DNA from: Methanobacteriota archaeon
Lineage (GTDB): Archaea; Methanobacteriota; Methanobacteria; Methanobacteriales; Methanobacteriaceae
Length of the DNA stretch: 43,830 nucleotides
Direction: 5' to 3'
Assembly: GCA_023436175.1 (NCBI GenBank)
Contig: JAEZKE010000018.1
Location: 1-43,830 of the forward strand
The notes under the pieces were generated by a model, which was not told the DNA's origin, ran no database searches, and saw nothing but the letters and a program-made list of their open reading frames with translations. Position 1 is the first letter of the stretch. Each line of letters begins with the position of its first letter. The translations under genes and the position numbers were made by a program. Shown here piece after piece: positions 26,278-35,772 of the stretch.

Positions 26278-26553
26278 TTAGCCCCCTGCAATGGTCTGGA
26301 AGATCACAACTTCGTCATCATCTCCAACCGCTGATTCTAAACCTCCGTTTGACTCTACATCTTCGCTGTTTACGATTATTTTCATGTAATCTCTTAAGTT
26401 CCCTTCTTTATCAAATAAAGCATCTTTAAATTCATTCCCATATTTTTCAGTAAGGGTGTTCATTAAGTCTGCAATACTTCCGTTATGTTCAATGGATATG
26501 GATCTTTCTCCTGTAATATCTCTAAAACGTGCTAAAAATTTTATATTAACCAT
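26278..26553 (-). CDS. MoaD/ThiS-type sulfur carrier (ubiquitin-like, GG end)
   Basis: 91 residues with the beta-grasp pattern MVNIKFLARFRDITGE, then DDDEVVIFQTIAGG. It ends in the GG that is adenylated and thiocarboxylated in this family. It could serve molybdopterin synthesis, thiazole synthesis, or protein modification like archaeal SAMPs. The E1-like protein at 8504 is a possible activator. It reads divergently from the PNPOx-like gene; an operator at 26664-26675 lies about 110 bp upstream of its start. Confidence 0.88.
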   Translation of the reverse strand: MVNIKFLARFRDITGERSISIEHNGSIADLMNTLTEKYGNEFKDALFDKEGNLRDYMKIIVNSEDVESNGGLESAVGDDDEVVIFQTIAGG

Positions 26554-26663
26554 AATATTTCTCCTGATTTGTTTAATTTAAAAAAATACGTTTTATATAA
26601 ATTTAAATTGACATCAACTTGGTTCAAATTTTGTACTGTTTTATTTTAAGTTGACTTCTTTTA

Positions 26664-26675
26664 TAACTATAGTTA
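26664..26675. promoter_or_regulatory. TAAC(N4)GTTA operator, MoaD / PNPOx divergent region
   Basis: TAACTATAGTTA, with a weaker overlapping copy TTATAATTGTTA at 26673-26684. It lies between the MoaD-like gene (minus) and the PNPOx-like gene (plus). Confidence 0.65.
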
Positions 26676-26766
26676 TAATTGTTATAAATTTTACCATGAT
26701 GGTTTATATCTTTAATGTTTTCATTCAATTATGCCTTAAGACAAATTTTACGAAACCAGTATATAT

Positions 26767-26778
26767 TAACAATTGTTA
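26767..26778. promoter_or_regulatory. TAAC(N4)GTTA operator, PNPOx-like promoter
   Basis: TAACAATTGTTA, overlapping the TATA-like TTATAATATAAT (26776-26787), 20 bp before the ATG at 26799. Confidence 0.72.
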
Positions 26779-26798
26779 TAATATAATCGATGATTTAG

Positions 26799-27200
26799 AT
26801 GTTAGTGGCAGAAGAAATGATGGATGCTATTGAAAAAGGTAATGGAATTTTCTTTGCAACTACAACTGCAGATGGAATTCCTAATGTTGTCCCAATTGGA
26901 TTTGCAAGACTAATTAACAAAAAAACAATAATGATTGCGGACAACTACATGGATAAAACCCATAAAGACCTTGAAAATAATCCAAAAGCAAGTTTAGTAC
27001 TAAGAGATGCTTCAAAATGCCCATACCAGTTTAAAGGAATTGTTGAAATAATTGGATCAGATAAATACTTTGATGATGCTGTAGGCTGGGCTACAAGTGT
27101 AATAATATAGCTTGCCCCTAAAACAGCAATCCTGCTTAACGTAGAAGAAATTTACTCAGTTCGGCCTCAGAAACAAGTAAAAGATAGATTAATGGCATAA
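26799..27200 (+). pseudogene. PNPOx-like flavoprotein interrupted by an in-frame TAG
   Basis: The first 103 codons give a pyridoxamine-phosphate-oxidase-like FMN protein (GNGIFFATTTADGIPNVVPI, then DNYMDKTHKDLENNPKASLV). At 27108-27110 a TAG interrupts the frame. The same frame then continues to TAA 27200 with APKTAILLNVEEIYSVRPQ, the expected C-terminal strand and IYSVxP ending of the family. It is therefore one 134-codon gene with an amber codon at position 104. The TAG may be an inactivating mutation, a sequencing error or read through. The promoter has a sulfur-regulon operator, and there is no Shine-Dalgarno, so it is likely leaderless. Confidence 0.75.
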
Positions 27201-27310
27201 TGTTCTTAATTTTTGCATTGTCAATGCTTTATACGGAGTTTTTAGTCTTTATTTTGATTCATTATTAAATTAAAATATGATGAGTTTTATATTAATAGTG
27301 AGGTCTTAAC

Positions 27311-27661
27311 ATGTCCCATAAAGTAGCAATTGCAACCAGCGATGGAAAATTTGTAAATCAACATTTTGGTAGAGCAAATCAATTCTTGATAGTGGAACTT
27401 AAGGATGACGGCAGCTATGAAGTTCTGGAGCTTAGAAAGAACACACCTTCATGTAATCCTTCTGGTGGAAGTACCACTGAAGACACTATAAAAATAATTT
27501 CAGATGTTGACGGTGTACTGGTCAGTCAGGTAGGCCGTGGAGCCGCAGATAAACTCATAGCACATGGAATTCAGCCTATAATAATCCCCATGCTGATAGA
27601 TGACGCGTTAAAGAAGATATATGAATTAATTCAGGAAGAAGCTGAAGAAAAAAACTCATAA
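27311..27661 (+). CDS. NifX/NifB-C-like dinitrogenase cofactor-binding protein
   Basis: 116 residues of the dinitrogenase iron-molybdenum cofactor (NifX, NafY, NifB C-terminal) fold: KVAIATSDGKFVNQHFGRAN with the characteristic HFG, then GVLVSQVGRGAADKLIAHGI. Family knowledge: such proteins bind or carry Fe-S or FeMo-type cofactor precursors. Methanogens also have nitrogenase-independent members. It lies 1.4 kb before the nitrogenase-like genes, separated by the DMT transporter, so a link to their cofactor is possible but unproven. It has a ribosome site GTGAGG and no operator nearby. Confidence 0.85.
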   Translation: MSHKVAIATSDGKFVNQHFGRANQFLIVELKDDGSYEVLELRKNTPSCNPSGGSTTEDTIKIISDVDGVLVSQVGRGAADKLIAHGIQPIIIPMLIDDALKKIYELIQEEAEEKNS

Positions 27662-27708
27662 TTTTAAATAATTCTATTTTTTGCAGTAAGATTACGTGGG
27701 CTATAATC

Positions 27709-28653
27709 TCATAGGTTATTTTCAATGTTTTTTGCCCCGCTTATTATGCCTCCTCGGCGTTCTGCTTCATATATTCCATATATGATAAGGAATGTTCCAA
27801 GTATTGTATAAATGGTTATAGATTCTCCAAGTACCAGAGCAGCTAAAGCTACTCCAGATAATGGTTGAACATATATGAACATCCCTGCAATGGAAGCTGG
27901 CAGTTTTTCTGTACCATAATTGTACAGTAAAAATGCAATGAGTGAACAGAGGATGGTAAGGAATCCCATTGCTATCCATGTAGACCCTGTGAAGTCTACA
28001 GGTGATAACTTAGGCGATAAAAGATAAAATGGTACTAATTCCAATGCCCCAAAAATAAAAGTGTAATTAAGCACAGTAAGTGCAGAATACTTCTCATTTA
28101 TTGGTTTTCCCAGGACTGTGTACAAAGCCCAGACCACATTGGCTAATATAGCTACGCCGTCACCTAAAAAATTGCTGGACACAGCTAAACTGCCATTGGT
28201 AATTATGAACGCTACTCCTATAAATCCTAATATGGCACCTATAGTTTTATACCGGGTTATTTTTTCCCCAATTAGAATTGCTGATACAAAGATTATAAAA
28301 AAAGGGGAAAGACTGAATATAAGCGTAAAACAGGTTGCTGTAGTATATGCCAGTGAAGTTACCTGCAGTAAAAATTCTAAAGGGATACCCATAAAAGCCA
28401 GTACTGCAATGTAGGGTAAGTCTTTTTTATCTATCTCTAAGGCTTTCCAACCTTTCCATAACACGGTGATAATAATTAAAATGGGCATAGCTGCGATAAA
28501 TCGCAGGGCTACAATTTCAAAGGTTCCAAGTTGCAATTGGGCGATTTTCACAGCTACTCCTGAAGCACCCCAGAAAATATTGGTAAGAATGAGACCTGTA
28601 ATTACCAGCAATGTGCTGTTGTTTTTAATATGCCCAACCTGTTGTTTATTCAT
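27709..28653 (-). CDS. EamA/DMT-family transporter
   Basis: 314 residues with about ten hydrophobic helices in two EamA repeats (first about 15-150, second about 160-295, including GTFLIIYGIYEAERRGG at the end). Family knowledge: drug/metabolite transporters move small metabolites, often exporting amino acids such as cysteine or threonine. It is divergent from the nitrogenase-like operon, whose operator-rich promoter region lies upstream, so it may share that control; the nearest operator is 190 bp from its start. Confidence 0.87.
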   Translation of the reverse strand: MNKQQVGHIKNNSTLLVITGLILTNIFWGASGVAVKIAQLQLGTFEIVALRFIAAMPILIIITVLWKGWKALEIDKKDLPYIAVLAFMGIPLEFLLQVTSLAYTTATCFTLIFSLSPFFIIFVSAILIGEKITRYKTIGAILGFIGVAFIITNGSLAVSSNFLGDGVAILANVVWALYTVLGKPINEKYSALTVLNYTFIFGALELVPFYLLSPKLSPVDFTGSTWIAMGFLTILCSLIAFLLYNYGTEKLPASIAGMFIYVQPLSGVALAALVLGESITIYTILGTFLIIYGIYEAERRGGIISGAKNIENNL

Positions 28654-28842
28654 AAAAATCTTCGCTTAAAACTGAATAAGGAATACTTTAAAAGCAAGTA
28701 TAGAAAAGTATAGTATGGCTGGAGCATGTATTTAAAATTTATACTAACTTTCAGACTTTTGCTGATGATTTCGAGTAGTGAGTTTAATTAGGATGCTTCT
28801 TATTTCTATTATATATTAATAATGTCCAAGTTGTTAATAAAA

Positions 28843-28854
28843 TAACGATCGTTA
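28843..28854. promoter_or_regulatory. TAAC(N4)GTTA operator 1 of nitrogenase-like operon
   Basis: TAACGATCGTTA, perfect dyad, 192 bp before the D-subunit start. It could also serve the divergent transporter. Confidence 0.72.
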
Positions 28855-28889
28855 AGTATTTATAGTAAGTGGCACAGTAAGAATGATTA

Positions 28890-28901
28890 TAACGATCGTT
28901 A
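28890..28901. promoter_or_regulatory. TAAC(N4)GTTA operator 2 of nitrogenase-like operon
   Basis: ATAACGATCGTTAT at 28889-28902, perfect dyad followed by a TATATT that may be part of a promoter. Confidence 0.75.
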
Positions 28902-28955
28902 TATATTGGCATCCTCAGCCATTAAATTTTGCAGTCTTTGCAAAAATGTATCACC

Positions 28956-28981
28956 TAACAATTGTTTTATAACGATCGTTA
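28956..28981. promoter_or_regulatory. Tandem TAAC(N4)GTTA operators 3 and 4 of nitrogenase-like operon
   Basis: TAACAATTGTTT (28956-28967) and TAACGATCGTTA (28970-28981), centres 14 bp apart as at 7050-7075. A TTTTATAAC between them resembles a TATA box. They lie 65-90 bp before the start of the D gene. Confidence 0.75.
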
Positions 28982-29045
28982 ATAATTGTTTTGATTGTCT
29001 GAAAATTTGGACTTTCAGAAAAAATAAGAAAATAGGAGGAAATAA

Positions 29046-30575
29046 ATGCCAGAAGAATTCGACCAGGATCAAAAAATAGATCTTGAAAAGAATACCTGCC
29101 CAAACAGGGAACAGAGAGCCAATGGTACTAATGTGTACTATGGAAAAGCGTCGGAACTACTAAATGATGCAAAAAATGGTAATGTAAAATGCTGCGAAAG
29201 GAAATTCCAGCAATCCGGAGGTTGTGTACTTAACTTTTACCTTGCAAACAGGGTTACAACAATTAGAGATGCTGTTGTAATATTCAACGCACCAGTAGGT
29301 TGTTCTGCAGGTGCATTAGGATACAGGGAGCTATTTAGGGGAGTACCTGTAGAACTTGGAAGACCTGCAAAGTACAATGTCAACTGGCTTACAACTAACC
29401 TAAATCAAAATGACGTTGTTTATGGTGCTGGCCAGAAACTTAAAGATACTATACTTGGAGCACAGGAAAGATACAATCCCAAAGCGATATTCATCTTAAC
29501 TTCGTGTACTACTGGAATAATTGGTGAAGACATCGAGGGAACTGTAAGAGAAGCACGGCAGCATGTTAAAGCAAAAATTGTCCCGATACACTGTGAAGGA
29601 GTAAGATCTAGACTGGTACAGACAGGATACGATGCATTCTGGCATGCAGTACTTAAATATCTTGTAAGGGAACCAAAAGAAAAGCAAGAAGACCTTGTAA
29701 ACGTTGCAAGTATGCTTTCTTACACCTGGCAAGATAGACTTGAAATAAAAAGACTTCTTTGTAAAATAGGACTAAGGGTTAATTTTATTCCTGAGTTTGC
29801 TACTGTTGAACAGTTTGAACAGCTTTCAGAAGCCGCAGTAACAGCACCAATTTGTCCAACATACACTGATTACATTTCAAGAGGTCTTAAAAAAGAGTAT
29901 GGAGTCCCATATTTCCTTTACCCCTCACCAACTGGAATATCCAATACTGATGAATGGTTACGCCAGGTTGGAAAATACACTGGAAAGGAAGATGAAGTTG
30001 AAGAGCTCATAGCAGAAGAACATAAAGTATGGGTTCCTAAAATGGAAGCAATTCAGGAAGAGTTCTTTAAATTGCGTAAAGATGGTGAAAAAGTTAGGAT
30101 TTTAGGATCATTAGGTCAAGGAAGACTTGTAAGCCAGTTACCATACTTTGATGAATTAGGATTACAATCTCCAGCAGCAATGGCACAGGATTTCGATGAT
30201 CTGGTCATAGATGAGCTTGAAGACGTAATTAAAAATGTCGGTGATTTTGATATCATGGTAAACACATTCCAGGCAGCAGAACAGGCAAACATCACTCAAC
30301 AACTTGACCCTGATTTAACACTTACATGCCCATTCCAGGGAGGAACATGGGAACGTGATAACAACGTGACAAGAATACACTCATTAAGGGGAGATGCAGA
30401 TCCATGGAGTGCCCAAAGCGGATATGCAGGTGCAGTTGCATTTGGAAACTTCCTGTTACAGGCATTTAAAAACAAATCTTATCAAAAAACACTGAGTGAA
30501 AAAACACCAAAGAGCTACAAGGATTGGTGGTACGAACAACCAGATCCATTGTACTATCTTGAAAAGGGGAAATAA
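29046..30575 (+). CDS. Nitrogenase-like component 1, D-type subunit
   Basis: 509 residues of the NifD superfamily. Probable P-cluster-type ligands: a cysteine among C49/C50/C60, C86 (NAPVGCSAG) and C154 (LTSCTTGIIGEDIE, the SCxxGLIGDD motif), with C183 in HCEG. The regions of NifD that bind FeMo-cofactor differ. DYISRGLKKEYGVPYF aligns by eye with NYICRHMEEKYGIPW, putting S278 at the Cys ligand. AQSGYAG aligns with PYHGYDG, putting S458 at the His ligand. It is not NifD, and because a separate K subunit follows it is not the CfbD homodimer. Starts after GGAGG at 29036. Family knowledge: group IV members reduce C-S bonds or tetrapyrroles. Substrate unknown; promoter context points to sulfur. 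Confidence 0.85.
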   Translation: MPEEFDQDQKIDLEKNTCPNREQRANGTNVYYGKASELLNDAKNGNVKCCERKFQQSGGCVLNFYLANRVTTIRDAVVIFNAPVGCSAGALGYRELFRGVPVELGRPAKYNVNWLTTNLNQNDVVYGAGQKLKDTILGAQERYNPKAIFILTSCTTGIIGEDIEGTVREARQHVKAKIVPIHCEGVRSRLVQTGYDAFWHAVLKYLVREPKEKQEDLVNVASMLSYTWQDRLEIKRLLCKIGLRVNFIPEFATVEQFEQLSEAAVTAPICPTYTDYISRGLKKEYGVPYFLYPSPTGISNTDEWLRQVGKYTGKEDEVEELIAEEHKVWVPKMEAIQEEFFKLRKDGEKVRILGSLGQGRLVSQLPYFDELGLQSPAAMAQDFDDLVIDELEDVIKNVGDFDIMVNTFQAAEQANITQQLDPDLTLTCPFQGGTWERDNNVTRIHSLRGDADPWSAQSGYAGAVAFGNFLLQAFKNKSYQKTLSEKTPKSYKDWWYEQPDPLYYLEKGK

Positions 30576-30578
30576 ATC

Positions 30579-31922
<1,344 letters not shown>

Positions 31923-32011
31923 TCCCCAAATAAGATAAAATTCTTTTTATAATAGTAAATTCGCTTATCTAATCAAAATAACGCTTAATAGCAAATGAGT
32001 AAAAATTTACT

Positions 32012-32023
32012 TAACAATTGTTA
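32012..32023. promoter_or_regulatory. TAAC(N4)GTTA operator, H-subunit promoter
   Basis: TTAACAATTGTTAA (32011-32024 with flanks) in the 123-bp gap after the K gene, 23 bp before the start of the H gene. It implies that H has its own regulated promoter. Confidence 0.7.
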
Positions 32024-32045
32024 ATTAACAGGAGTTGAAATAATA

Positions 32046-32924
32046 ATGAGTAATCCAAAGAAAATTGCAGTTTATGGTAAGGGTGGGATTGGAAAATCCA
32101 CCACAACCTCTAACTTAAGCGCAGCACTTTCCGACCTTGGTTACAAGGTAATGCAGGTGGGCTGTGACCCTAAAAATGATTCTACAAATTCATTAAGACA
32201 TGGAAAGAATATTCCAACAGTTCTTGATACCGTAAGAAGCAGGTCAAACGATTTTGAGAAAGTAATTCATGAAGGATACAATGGTATTCTCTGTGTTGAG
32301 GCTGGAGGGCCAGAACCGGGTGTTGGATGCGCTGGACGTGGAATTATTGCCGCAATTGAATTATTAGATAACAACGGGATAATTGATGATTATGACCCTG
32401 ATGTGGTTATCTATGACGTTTTAGGAGATGTAGTATGTGGTGGTTTCGCGATACCTATTCGTCAGGGACTCGCAGAGCAAATTTATACTGTGACTTCGTC
32501 TGATTATATGGCTATTTATGCTGTAAATAACCTGTTTAAAGGTATCTTGAAGTACGCAAACAGTGGTGGAGGTTTACTTGGGGGTATCATTGGAAATTCC
32601 ATCACTAACAGTGCACAAAAAGAAATGATAAAGGATTTCAGTGAGAGGACAGGAACTGATGTCATCAAATATGTTCCAAGGTCTCCAATAGTTACTAAAT
32701 GCGAACTTGATGGTATGACCACCATTGAAGGGGCTCCTGATTCAGATCAGGCTGAAGTTTACAGAGAATTAGCCAGGAGAATAATCAGTAATGAAAATAA
32801 GTTTGTTCCTGAGCCATTTGATGCTGATGATCTTATGGACTGGGGTTCAACATGGATAAATCGCCTGTTATTGGAGCAAAAAGTAACTTATGATGGTATA
32901 CAGACCTCTGGAGGTGGTGTATAA
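32046..32924 (+). CDS. Nitrogenase-like Fe protein (NifH-type reductase)
   Basis: 292 residues. P-loop GKGGIGKST (11-19), switch region VGCDPKNDST, and the two [4Fe-4S] ligands C95 (GVGCAGRG) and C131 (GDVVCGGFAIPIR), one from each monomer of the homodimer. R98 is at the position that is ADP-ribosylated in some NifH proteins. Family knowledge: ATP-driven one-electron donor to component 1, here the D-K proteins just upstream. CfbC and BchL are the other close relatives; context decides for the D-K partner. Ribosome site GGAG at 32031-32034. A hairpin at 32960-32992 follows. Confidence 0.88.
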   Translation: MSNPKKIAVYGKGGIGKSTTTSNLSAALSDLGYKVMQVGCDPKNDSTNSLRHGKNIPTVLDTVRSRSNDFEKVIHEGYNGILCVEAGGPEPGVGCAGRGIIAAIELLDNNGIIDDYDPDVVIYDVLGDVVCGGFAIPIRQGLAEQIYTVTSSDYMAIYAVNNLFKGILKYANSGGGLLGGIIGNSITNSAQKEMIKDFSERTGTDVIKYVPRSPIVTKCELDGMTTIEGAPDSDQAEVYRELARRIISNENKFVPEPFDADDLMDWGSTWINRLLLEQKVTYDGIQTSGGGV

Positions 32925-32959
32925 TCATACATCTGTTTAAATTATTTTATATTAATTAG

Positions 32960-32992
32960 AAGCATCTAAAGATGCCTTATTTTTAGATGCTT
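32960..32992 (+). terminator. Hairpin after the nitrogenase-like H gene
   Basis: Perfect 11-bp stem 32960-32970/32982-32992 enclosing an 11-nt T-rich loop, 36 bp past the stop. No long T-run follows directly, so termination is probable but not certain. Confidence 0.5.
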
Positions 32993-33110
32993 TGATTTAA
33001 GTTAAATCGATATAAATTTTAATTTTTAAAATAAGCATAAATTAGATTAAAATCATTTATTTGAATTATTTTGACCTAATTCAACAAAAAGTTTATAAAT
33101 AGAAAAAATA

Positions 33111-33138
33111 TAACAATTGTTATATATAACAATAGTTA
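33111..33138. promoter_or_regulatory. Two TAAC(N4)GTTA operators, cysK promoter
   Basis: TAACAATTGTTA (33111-33122) and TAACAATAGTTA (33127-33138), centres 16 bp apart. They lie 10-40 bp downstream of the TATA-like GTTTATAAATAG (33090-33101) and cover the predicted start site, as expected for repression. Confidence 0.78.
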
Positions 33139-33186
33139 TATAAAATAGAAGAAACAATAGAAAAATGGAGAAAATAAGGTGAAAAA

Positions 33187-34167
33187 ATGGTAAATATACC
33201 TGAATTAACAAGAGGAATAGCAAATGATGCAACAGAACTTATAGGAAATACTCCTTTAGTCAGGTTAAACAGAGTTACGGAAGGAGCAGAAGCAGAAGTT
33301 GTTGCAAAGCTTGAATCGTTTAACCCAATAAGCAGTGTAAAAGATAGAATTGGTGTTGCACTGGTTGAAGCTGGGGAAGAAGCAGGAGTTATAAATAAAG
33401 ACTCAGTCATAATTGAACCTACAAGTGGAAACACTGGAATTGCACTTTCATTTGTTGCAGCAGCGAAAGGATACAGATTAATCCTTACAATGCCGGATAC
33501 GATGTCTATAGAACGTAGAAAATTATTAGCATTATTTGGAGCTGAAATAGTGCTCACTCCTGGTACGGATGGAATGCCTGGAGCAATAGCAAAGGCTGAA
33601 GAACTCGTTAAAGAAATCCCTAATGCAGTAATACTTCAGCAGTTTAAAAACCCTGCAAACCCTAAAATCCATCGGGAAACCACAGCACAGGAAATATGGA
33701 GAGACACTGACGGTAAAGTTGATATAGTAGTGGCAGGTGTAGGTACTGGTGGGACAATAACTGGTATTGCAGAAGCTTTAAAAGAAAAAAACCCTGATTT
33801 AAAAGCTGTTGCTGTTGAACCTGCAACTTCTCCAGTATTATCTGGTGGAAAATCGGGACCTCACAAGATTCAAGGAATAGGTGCAGGATTTGTCCCTGAT
33901 GTATATAAACCCGAATTGATAGATGAAATCATTCCAGTAAAAGACGAAGACGCAGCAGATACATTACTCAGACTCGCAAGAGAAGAAGGAATCTTTGCAG
34001 GAATCTCCTCAGGAGCTGCGACATGGGCAGGTATCCAACTTGCAAAAAGAGAAGAAAATAAAGGTAAAAGAATTGTTGTAATTCTTCCGGATACTGGAGA
34101 AAGGTACTTAAGTATGGAATGGGTCTTTGAAAAAGTTTTCCATACAGCTGAAGGTGTTAAACTTTAA
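33187..34167 (+). CDS. cysK: Cysteine synthase (O-acetylserine sulfhydrylase)
   Basis: 326 residues of PLP fold type II. LIGNTPLVRLNR, the PLP lysine K52 in NPISSVKDRIG, the substrate loop TSGNTGIAL and the phosphate-binding GTGGTITG are all present. Family knowledge: it makes cysteine from O-acetylserine and sulfide. cysE, supplying O-acetylserine, follows 99 bp later, after a hairpin with a T-rich tract that may set unequal expression. Two operators at its promoter suggest control by sulfur state. The same activity is bacterial-type; many methanogens use the tRNA-dependent SepCysS route instead. Confidence 0.95.
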   Translation: MVNIPELTRGIANDATELIGNTPLVRLNRVTEGAEAEVVAKLESFNPISSVKDRIGVALVEAGEEAGVINKDSVIIEPTSGNTGIALSFVAAAKGYRLILTMPDTMSIERRKLLALFGAEIVLTPGTDGMPGAIAKAEELVKEIPNAVILQQFKNPANPKIHRETTAQEIWRDTDGKVDIVVAGVGTGGTITGIAEALKEKNPDLKAVAVEPATSPVLSGGKSGPHKIQGIGAGFVPDVYKPELIDEIIPVKDEDAADTLLRLAREEGIFAGISSGAATWAGIQLAKREENKGKRIVVILPDTGERYLSMEWVFEKVFHTAEGVKL

Positions 34168-34190
34168 GTTAAACAATCTTCAAATATAGA

Positions 34191-34230
34191 GACATACGAT
34201 ACCTACTACGTATGTCATAATTTTGTTTTT
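34191..34230 (+). terminator. Hairpin plus T-tract between cysK and cysE
   Basis: 8-bp stem GACATACG/CGTATGTC (34191-34198/34209-34216) with a 10-nt loop, followed by TTTTGTTTTT (34221-34230). It could be a partial terminator or processing site inside the operon. Confidence 0.5.
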
Positions 34231-34266
34231 AATAATTTTAAAATAAGTGGGTAGGAGGCCAATATC

Positions 34267-34980
34267 ATGTTTGAAAGGATCAAAGAGGATATCGAAATGG
34301 TGATGCTGAGGGATCCAGCAGCAAGAAGTAAACTGGAAATATTTCTCACATATCCCGGACTTCATGCCATATGGTACTATAATATCGCGCACTGGTTCTG
34401 GGTTCGTAACCATTTATTTACTGGGCGCTTTATATCTGCACTGGCTCGCCTCCTAACAGGTATTGAGATACACCCTGGGGCAAAAATTGGAAGAAGAGTT
34501 TTCATTGACCATGGAATGGGTGTTGTAGTTGGAGAAACTGCAATTGTAGGAGATGACGTATTGATTTACCAGGGAGTAGTACTTGGTGGAACAAGCCTCG
34601 AGAGAAAAAAAAGGCACCCAACAATTGGAAGTGGTGTTGTTATAGGTTCTGGAGCAAAAATAATAGGAGATATTACCATTGGGGATTGTTCAAAGATTGG
34701 TGCGGGTTCAGTGGTTTTAAAATCTGCCCCATCAGGATCTACTGTAGTTGGAATACCTGGGAGAAATGTTAAAGAAAAAAGAAAGTGTGCCATTGATCTT
34801 GACCATGGGGAACTGCCTGATCCAATTGCAGAAGTGATTAAACTTATTTTGCAGCGTCAAGATGAAATGGAAATGCAAATTAAAGCATTAGGCTTATCTA
34901 CAACAACCATAAATGTAGATGAATTATTTAATAAAAAGTCAGAGATTGAAGAGATATTTTCAGAAGGTGCAGGCATATAA
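34267..34980 (+). CDS. cysE: Serine O-acetyltransferase
   Basis: 237 residues. An N-terminal helical part (RIKEDIEMVMLRDPAARSKL) precedes a left-handed beta helix of hexapeptide repeats (IGRRVFIDHGMGVVVGETAI, then VIGSGAKIIGDITIG). The catalytic His lies in FIDHGMG and HP in KKRHPTIGSG. Family knowledge: acetyl-CoA plus serine gives O-acetylserine for CysK. The short C-terminal helix after the beta helix may carry the regulatory tail, but the usual terminal Ile that docks into CysK is present too (ends AGI). Ribosome site GTAGGAGG upstream. No operator of its own; it follows cysK. Confidence 0.94.
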   Translation: MFERIKEDIEMVMLRDPAARSKLEIFLTYPGLHAIWYYNIAHWFWVRNHLFTGRFISALARLLTGIEIHPGAKIGRRVFIDHGMGVVVGETAIVGDDVLIYQGVVLGGTSLERKKRHPTIGSGVVIGSGAKIIGDITIGDCSKIGAGSVVLKSAPSGSTVVGIPGRNVKEKRKCAIDLDHGELPDPIAEVIKLILQRQDEMEMQIKALGLSTTTINVDELFNKKSEIEEIFSEGAGI

Positions 34981-35110
34981 TCATATCGTTTACTTTTTTT
35001 AAGAGTTAGTATCTTAATTTTATAATTTATTTAATTAAACAACCTAAATATTGAATTAAATGCATTAAATTAAATTGTACATGTGGAACCGCATAGTATA
35101 TAAAACCTTA

Positions 35111-35122
35111 TAACATATGTTA
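35111..35122. promoter_or_regulatory. TAAC(N4)GTTA operator, regulator's own promoter
   Basis: TAACATATGTTA, perfect dyad, overlapping a CTTATAAC TATA-like element, about 90 bp before the HTH gene at 35212. It suggests autoregulation. Confidence 0.7.
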
Positions 35123-35211
35123 TATTGTTTCAGTTAACTGTGTTATTTACATTTTAATTTCTAAAATAATTAACTAAATTTCAAAATAATGTATTAAATG
35201 AGGGTGATAAA

Positions 35212-35607
35212 ATGAGACCGCCATGTGAAATAGTTGTATGGTACGTGATTCCAAGTATAAGGTCTGAATTAGCTAAAGAACTTCTTAAATTAGGCATGAA
35301 ACAAAAAGCAATTTCTGAGTTATTAGATATAACTCAACCCGCAGTTTCACAGTACATAAGTGATAAAAGAGGACATGGAATCAAATTTGATGAAAAAACT
35401 CAAAGCATGATCCGAATATTTGCAAAGGATCTTATGGATCAAAATCTTGGACAGGCAGATATCATCCGGAGAATATGTGATATCTGCAAAAACGTTAAAG
35501 CAGAGGAAATAATCTGTCAGTTACACAAAGAAAAAGACAAAATCCCTGTGGGTTGTAATGCCTGCATGGGCTCTAACAGGGATACAGACATGGATTACTG
35601 TATATAA
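35212..35607 (+). CDS. HTH transcriptional regulator with cysteine-rich tail (candidate sulfur regulator)
   Basis: 131 residues. The HTH (about 18-52) reads LAKELLKLGMKQKAISELLD then ITQPAVSQYISDKRG, of the archaeal XRE-like type also seen fused to ThiN. Cysteines C89, C92, C102, C115, C118 and C130 (CDIC, ICQLH, CNACMG, DYC) suggest an Fe-S cluster or metal sensor in the C-terminal half. The gene lies amid cysK-cysE and cysS and has the regulon palindrome in its own promoter. I therefore propose that it binds TAAC(N4)GTTA and senses sulfide, cysteine or Fe-S status. The binding specificity is inference. A strong terminator follows. Confidence 0.82.
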   Translation: MRPPCEIVVWYVIPSIRSELAKELLKLGMKQKAISELLDITQPAVSQYISDKRGHGIKFDEKTQSMIRIFAKDLMDQNLGQADIIRRICDICKNVKAEEIICQLHKEKDKIPVGCNACMGSNRDTDMDYCI

Positions 35608-35637
35608 TTAGAGTATATACTCTAATTAATCCTTTTT
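35606..35637 (+). terminator. Terminator of the regulator gene
   Basis: Perfect 22-bp palindrome 35606-35616/35617-35627 beginning inside the stop codon, then CC and a T6 run (35633-35638). Confidence 0.65.
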
Positions 35638-35772
35638 TATCTGAAATTCATCTTTTATAACAGTTTAATAGATTACCTATTTTTAAGGCCATATATTTGC
35701 ATGAAATAAAAAAATAATAGTTAGTTTTTAAGTTTGGAGAAAGTCTAAATTAATTGATTTTAAAGATATAGT

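Larger units (their letters stand above)
28654..29045. other. Operator-rich divergent promoter region of the nitrogenase-like operon
   Basis: 392 bp without a gene. It contains four TAAC(N4)GTTA-type palindromes (28843, 28890, 28956, 28970), the highest density in the window. GGAGG (29036-29040) is the ribosome site for the gene at 29046. The left half (28654-28840) has no motif that I recognise and must carry the DMT transporter promoter. Confidence 0.75.

Noticed and set aside
26651..26833. 60-codon hydrophobic reading frame
   Set aside because: It lies across the operator and promoter region of the PNPOx-like gene and has no family resemblance or ribosome site.
27108..27110. Pyrrolysine codon
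   Set aside because: No Pyl genes are visible in the window and the family has no known need for it; mutation or sequencing error is simpler.
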